DNA of 42,455 nt, taken from positions 1 to 42,455 of IMG/VR virus record IMGVR_UViG_3300043570_002681, one strand, 5' to 3'. The translations under genes were made by a program, and so were the position numbers. The first letter of the stretch is position 1; each line of letters opens with the position of its first letter. The DNA comes from a virus. Shown in pieces: positions 39,106-42,455 of the stretch. A model generated the notes under the pieces. That model saw only the letters and a list, made by a program, of their open reading frames with translations. It did no database searches and was not told the DNA's origin.

Positions 39106-39450
39106 ATGAAAAAAGTAAAACTATTTGAAGAGTTCATTGATGAAGCTGTTGCGACAGTCCTTCATGAATATGATTTCTTAGGAATGCAGGCTCAAGCCGC
39201 AAATATGTCTAGAGAGGAATGGATTGCCCACTACGGTACTCCTGAAATTGGCTCTGGAATTGATGAAGCAAAGAAAAGTATCTACACTGTCTTTTTTGAT
39301 GATAAAAATGGAATGGACTGGGATTGGGAAATTGAAGCCAGTTCACCTGAAGAGGCTATTGACCTTGTAAAAAATGGAAAGGCCCTAGGACCATACGACC
39401 AAACGCTTCCAAGAGGAGCCCATAACTTTACCGCGAAGTTATATAAATAA
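39106..39450 (+). CDS. Leader-bearing protein D (114 aa)
   Basis: Start at the ATG at 39106, identified by the leader MKKVKLFEEFIDE, then Ala14. A second candidate site, GIDE (51-54) before Ala, would release a C-terminal unit of about 60 residues with an SIYTVFFDDKNG beta start. Last of the leader family. Confidence 0.72.
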   Translation: MKKVKLFEEFIDEAVATVLHEYDFLGMQAQAANMSREEWIAHYGTPEIGSGIDEAKKSIYTVFFDDKNGMDWDWEIEASSPEEAIDLVKNGKALGPYDQTLPRGAHNFTAKLYK

Positions 39451-39476
39451 CACCACAAATACATAGTAATACTCAC

Positions 39477-39524
39477 ATTGGGTCTTTTTAGTCTGATATA
39501 TAATATAGACTAAAAAGACCCAAT
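39477..39524. repeat. 18-bp perfect inverted repeat around a TATATAA box
   Basis: Arms at 39477-39494 and 39507-39524 are perfect complements, separated by a 12-bp spacer that contains TATATAA (39497-39503). The repeat ends 8 bp before the ATG at 39533. In a read-through RNA it would form a long hairpin close to the start codon. A transcript starting downstream of the box would not contain it. It has no T-tract after it, so it is not a normal terminator. Confidence 0.85.
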
Positions 39525-39532
39525 TGTTATAA

Positions 39533-39916
39533 ATGAGCCAAGACCGAAGCCCACAAGAGATGATTCTCGAACTATATGACCTGTTTTCATCGTTTAAAAG
39601 ACGAATTGAAGACCCTAACTATATTCACATTGAAAATAGTTTAGAAAAATTGATAGAGAATCAAAATGAAATGAAAGATGAGATCCGAGGGTTGAAAAAA
39701 CAGCTCCTGAATCCCTTTGATGGTGTGATTGTCGAGAATAAAAAGAATTCAGAATTCAGAATGGAACAAGAGGCATGGATAGTTGAAAGAGATAAACTAA
39801 TTGAACAGCATAAAGCCCTTGTAAGATGGAAAAATGGGGTTGTTAAGGTGCTTATTGCCTTAGTAACTGCAAGTGGAGCCGTAATTACATTCCTCCTAAG
39901 AACATACCTTAAATAA
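39533..39916 (+). CDS. Coiled-coil protein with C-terminal membrane helix (127 aa)
   Basis: Charged helical N-terminal two-thirds, then a membrane segment (VVKVLIALVTASGAVITFLL) and a short basic tail. It could be a tail-anchored assembly or lysis protein. Its expression is probably governed by the inverted repeat just upstream. Confidence 0.7.
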   Translation: MSQDRSPQEMILELYDLFSSFKRRIEDPNYIHIENSLEKLIENQNEMKDEIRGLKKQLLNPFDGVIVENKKNSEFRMEQEAWIVERDKLIEQHKALVRWKNGVVKVLIALVTASGAVITFLLRTYLK

Positions 39917-40426
39917 ATGATAGTAGATAGAATATCTCTTAATATTGCCCTAAAATATCTGGACCAAATTCAACAGAATGAGGGTCCGGTTTTTAATATG
40001 CTATTTTCAGTAAGAGAACACCATAACAATAATAATAAAACCGTTAAATTCGAGAGCATTGATGTCCTAAAGGCATTTATTAAAAAATATGCAAGTCCTT
40101 CTGGGTTTGAAAATTTAGATTGTAAGTCTCTTAATCTTTTTGAATTAAAATCATTTAGTTTTAATAAAAATCTCACCGGTAAAAATCTAGTCTATAATTC
40201 AGGAGAAAAGTTTGTAACAAAAACTTTAAATATTAATAAAATTTCAATTTTAAATCTAAATAATGGATATTTAGTTGACATGATTGAAGTTAAAGAACTT
40301 TTTAATAGCTTTAAACTAGATGAATATATTTTACTACAATATAACTATCTTGATTGTGGTTATATTTCAATCTATTTTCAAAGTTCTGTAGAAAAATTAA
40401 AAAACCTATATAATAAATATAAATAA
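39917..40426 (+). CDS. Hypothetical protein (169 aa)
   Basis: Starts directly at the upstream stop. Very Asn/Lys/Leu/Phe-rich, A/T-biased codons, probably mostly helical with short strands. No motif. It precedes the fibre gene by 6 nt and might be a chaperone or connector for it, which is conjecture from position only. Confidence 0.65.
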   Translation: MIVDRISLNIALKYLDQIQQNEGPVFNMLFSVREHHNNNNKTVKFESIDVLKAFIKKYASPSGFENLDCKSLNLFELKSFSFNKNLTGKNLVYNSGEKFVTKTLNINKISILNLNNGYLVDMIEVKELFNSFKLDEYILLQYNYLDCGYISIYFQSSVEKLKNLYNKYK

Positions 40427-40432
40427 AAACAG

Positions 40433-42455
40433 ATGCCACAAGATAATTTACAAAATTCCGGAGAACGCGGAGCCCAGGGTAAATACAACCCTTTATATCC
40501 TGGTGAAATAGGAAGATCCTTATTTCACCCAGAAATGGATTATAACTTGGACTTAATTGGACAGGTTGTCCATGGGTTCAGGGTAATGGGAACAGGGGTT
40601 GATGGAAGTATCAGTCCAACAAACGATGTTAATAAAGTACTTAAATTATATGTTGTAACATCAGGAGATACCTCTTTAATAGCTGCTGGCGCATTAGTCG
40701 GCGACCGAGTATGGATTCCTACAACAGTTGCAACAACACAGGGAGACCAAGGTGCTCAAGGACGACAAGGAGACCGAGGTCCTCAAGGTCGACAAGGAGA
40801 CCGGGGTTTTCAAGGTGCTCAAGGTGCTCAAGGTTTTCAAGGAACACAAGGACCTTCTGCTGTAGGTACACCCGGACAGACTGGAGGAACTGGTCAACAA
40901 GGATTCCAAGGTGCTCAAGGAGTTCAAGGTTTTCAAGGAGTTCAAGGAGTTCAAGGTTCCGTTGGAAATTATGGTGGAGATAGTTTAAGATTTATAGTAG
41001 GAAATTACGATGGTAATACAGCATCAACCTCTGCTATTACATTTAGTAATATATCGACTCTTCCTAGTCCAACTTTAACTATTATTGTAAGTAATACTGA
41101 TGCTGATGGCGGAAATGTATCAGCATGGTTTGGATCAATGATTGCTTTAGGAGGAAGTTTAAGAATTACCCGACCAGGTAGAACAACACAATATTTAGAT
41201 TATAAAGTAACTAGTGGAACCACGGGATCTGTCAATAATATTTTATTAGAATATGTCGGAGGAACAGTATCCGCTATTGGAACAACATGGGCGGTAGGTA
41301 CTGAACTTATAGTATCATACGCAAAGACAGGACCTCAAGGACTTGATGGTGCATCAGCAAACATAGGTTACCAAGGATATCAGGGATATCAAGGATTAGG
41401 CGCTCAAGGTTTTCAAGGTGTTCAAGGTTTTCAAGGCCAACAAGGCGCTCGAGGTTTTAAAGGAGAGCAAGGTTTTCAAGGAGACCAAGGTTTTCAAGGT
41501 GCTCTAGGTTACCAAGGTTACCAAGGTTACCAAGGAAATCAGGGAATTCCAGGTTCATTTAATGCTATAGGCGATCAAGGTTACCAAGGTTATCAAGGTC
41601 AACAAGGTACTAATGGAATATTAGGAGGTGCTGGTGCTCAAGGTTACCAAGGAGACCAAGGTTTTCAAGGATTAAGAGGTGCATATGACGCTATAGGTTA
41701 CCAAGGTTATCAAGGTGCTCAAGGTGCTTTAGGTTTTCAAGGTTTTCAAGGAAAGGGAGATCAAGGATTCCAAGGTAATACAGGATCTACCGGTAATATT
41801 GCTGGAGATTGGGCTCCATACAATTTTACAGCAACTAATACCGCAACCCCCGGTCCCAGCGGATCTATAGTTACTACCGGAGGAAATGCGTTTTCTGACA
41901 TTACTCAAATGATTATAAGTCTTAATGATAAAAACAATATAGATCAAACCTCTTGGTTAACATCATTTGGGGCTAGCACAAATGTAATTAAAGGTAGTAT
42001 TTTGCTTCGTAAACAAACCGCCGGCTCTATATTTGGAAATTATCGAATTACAGGTGTTACAATAACTGGAACCCAAGGAGCTGGAGGGTATGCAACCGTA
42101 TCTGTTCAATATGTTAGTTCTAGTGGCTCGATGAGCGGTGGAGCTTTCCTCGGCACAGAAATAATGGTAGCTTTCACTAGAGCAGGAGACCAAGGATTCC
42201 AAGGAAATGATGGCCAATCTTACAACCGAGGTTTTCAAGGGTTTCAAGGTTACCAAGGTTACCAAGGAAATCAGGGAACTCCGGGAACTGCAGTTGAAAG
42301 AGGAGACCAAGGTTTTCAAGGTTTTCAAGGACTGAGAGGTCTTAGAGGAGAGCAAGGATTCCAAGGAATACTAGGTTTCCAAGGTCTACTAGGAGACCAA
42401 GGATTTCAAGGTATTGATGGCCAATCAGCAAACATAGGTTACCAAGGTTTTCAAG
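40433..42455 (+). CDS. Collagen-like fibre protein, 3' partial
   Basis: Open from the ATG at 40433 to the window edge (674 codons). After an N-terminal domain of about 100 residues come three collagen-like tracts of Gly-x-Gln triplets (about 104-176, 299-455 and 584 onward), dominated by GFQ, GYQ, GDQ and GAQ. Two beta-rich globular domains (about 180-298 and 456-583) separate them. They look like copies of one unit: both end in a strand, then G-T-E-x-I/L-V, then a short link. Probably a tail fibre or head fibre. Aromatic X residues are unlike vertebrate collagen. Confidence 0.88.
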   Translation, partial: MPQDNLQNSGERGAQGKYNPLYPGEIGRSLFHPEMDYNLDLIGQVVHGFRVMGTGVDGSISPTNDVNKVLKLYVVTSGDTSLIAAGALVGDRVWIPTTVATTQGDQGAQGRQGDRGPQGRQGDRGFQGAQGAQGFQGTQGPSAVGTPGQTGGTGQQGFQGAQGVQGFQGVQGVQGSVGNYGGDSLRFIVGNYDGNTASTSAITFSNISTLPSPTLTIIVSNTDADGGNVSAWFGSMIALGGSLRITRPGRTTQYLDYKVTSGTTGSVNNILLEYVGGTVSAIGTTWAVGTELIVSYAKTGPQGLDGASANIGYQGYQGYQGLGAQGFQGVQGFQGQQGARGFKGEQGFQGDQGFQGALGYQGYQGYQGNQGIPGSFNAIGDQGYQGYQGQQGTNGILGGAGAQGYQGDQGFQGLRGAYDAIGYQGYQGAQGALGFQGFQGKGDQGFQGNTGSTGNIAGDWAPYNFTATNTATPGPSGSIVTTGGNAFSDITQMIISLNDKNNIDQTSWLTSFGASTNVIKGSILLRKQTAGSIFGNYRITGVTITGTQGAGGYATVSVQYVSSSGSMSGGAFLGTEIMVAFTRAGDQGFQGNDGQSYNRGFQGFQGYQGYQGNQGTPGTAVERGDQGFQGFQGLRGLRGEQGFQGILGFQGLLGDQGFQGIDGQSANIGYQGFQ

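Noticed and set aside
40694-42364. Minus-strand and alternative-frame open stretches in the fibre gene (Ser/Thr/Leu-rich or Arg/Ser-rich)
   Set aside because: They are mirror products of the Gly-x-Gln repeat DNA; the + frame from 40433 is continuous and makes sense.
40742-42455. Dense short direct DNA repeats resembling a CRISPR array or tandem repeat region
   Set aside because: Repeats are 9-nt codon triplets of a collagen-like protein, without unique spacers of fixed length.

Overview
This window looks like part of a large, lytic, T4-like tailed phage that infects a Bacteroidetes host. Every gene I can support is on the + strand. Genes are tightly packed, often with ATGA or 1-nt stop/start overlaps. 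Hallmarks of a large myovirus-type genome are present: a T4 endonuclease V homologue (DenV), an ATP-dependent DNA ligase, thymidylate synthase, a CCA-adding enzyme, a peptidoglycan amidase, many small unknown genes, and proteins with T4-style capsid-targeting leaders. The Bacteroidetes assignment rests on promoters that resemble the host TTG/TAnnTTTG type, A/T-rich leaders without Shine-Dalgarno sequences, and an Hc1-type histone-like protein typical of that phylum.

Region 1 (1-18.5 kb) is the accessory and metabolic part. A PRPP-synthetase-like gene and a NAMPT-like gene flank a macro-domain gene, and a nucleoside-deoxyribosyltransferase-like gene follows. The set fits a phage NAD+ rebuilding (NARP1-like) system. 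Next come genes suggesting tRNA/RNA repair (CCA-adding enzyme, cyclic-phosphate-processing receiver domain, HAD domain of the 'Swiss Army Knife' RNA-repair type), a class I amidotransferase, a DnaQ-like exonuclease, DenV and DNA ligase. Transcription units here start from a repeated promoter module (seven copies here and two near 33-35 kb; nine in all). Its full form is two TTAACA repeats 11 bp apart, 7 bp, TTTTaCCG, exactly 16 bp, then TATATTTACA. In several copies the TTTTaCCG box lies in the loop of the preceding terminator hairpin.

Region 2 (18.5-27.8 kb) holds the Hc1-like protein, a structured RNA at about 18.84-19.10 kb, a RecB/MGME1-like nuclease, an M42 aminopeptidase, membrane and lipoprotein genes, the endolysin and thymidylate synthase. 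A second promoter class appears here (GAAAC-N15-TATATAA). Another structured RNA, with a tRNA-like 3' end and a potential pseudoknot, lies at 15.83-16.14 kb.

Region 3 (27.87-32.69 kb) is a glycan-type cassette: SDR epimerase, split transketolase, methyltransferase-glycosyltransferase fusion, FkbM methyltransferase and a glycosyltransferase-like protein.

Region 4 (32.7-42.5 kb) carries a family of proteins with a shared N-terminal leader (MKKVKLFEEFI-x-E type). Several also contain internal ESVVNE/ESLNE motifs that look like prohead-protease sites, so I read them as candidate internal-head polyproteins. Among them are a ferritin-like protein, a glucosaminidase, a 2OG-Fe(II) oxygenase and an 18-bp inverted repeat around a late-type TATATAA box. 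The window ends inside a collagen-like fibre gene with GFQ/GYQ repeats. Likely logic: early and middle genes protect NAD+, tRNA and DNA, while late genes build a virion loaded with internal proteins.
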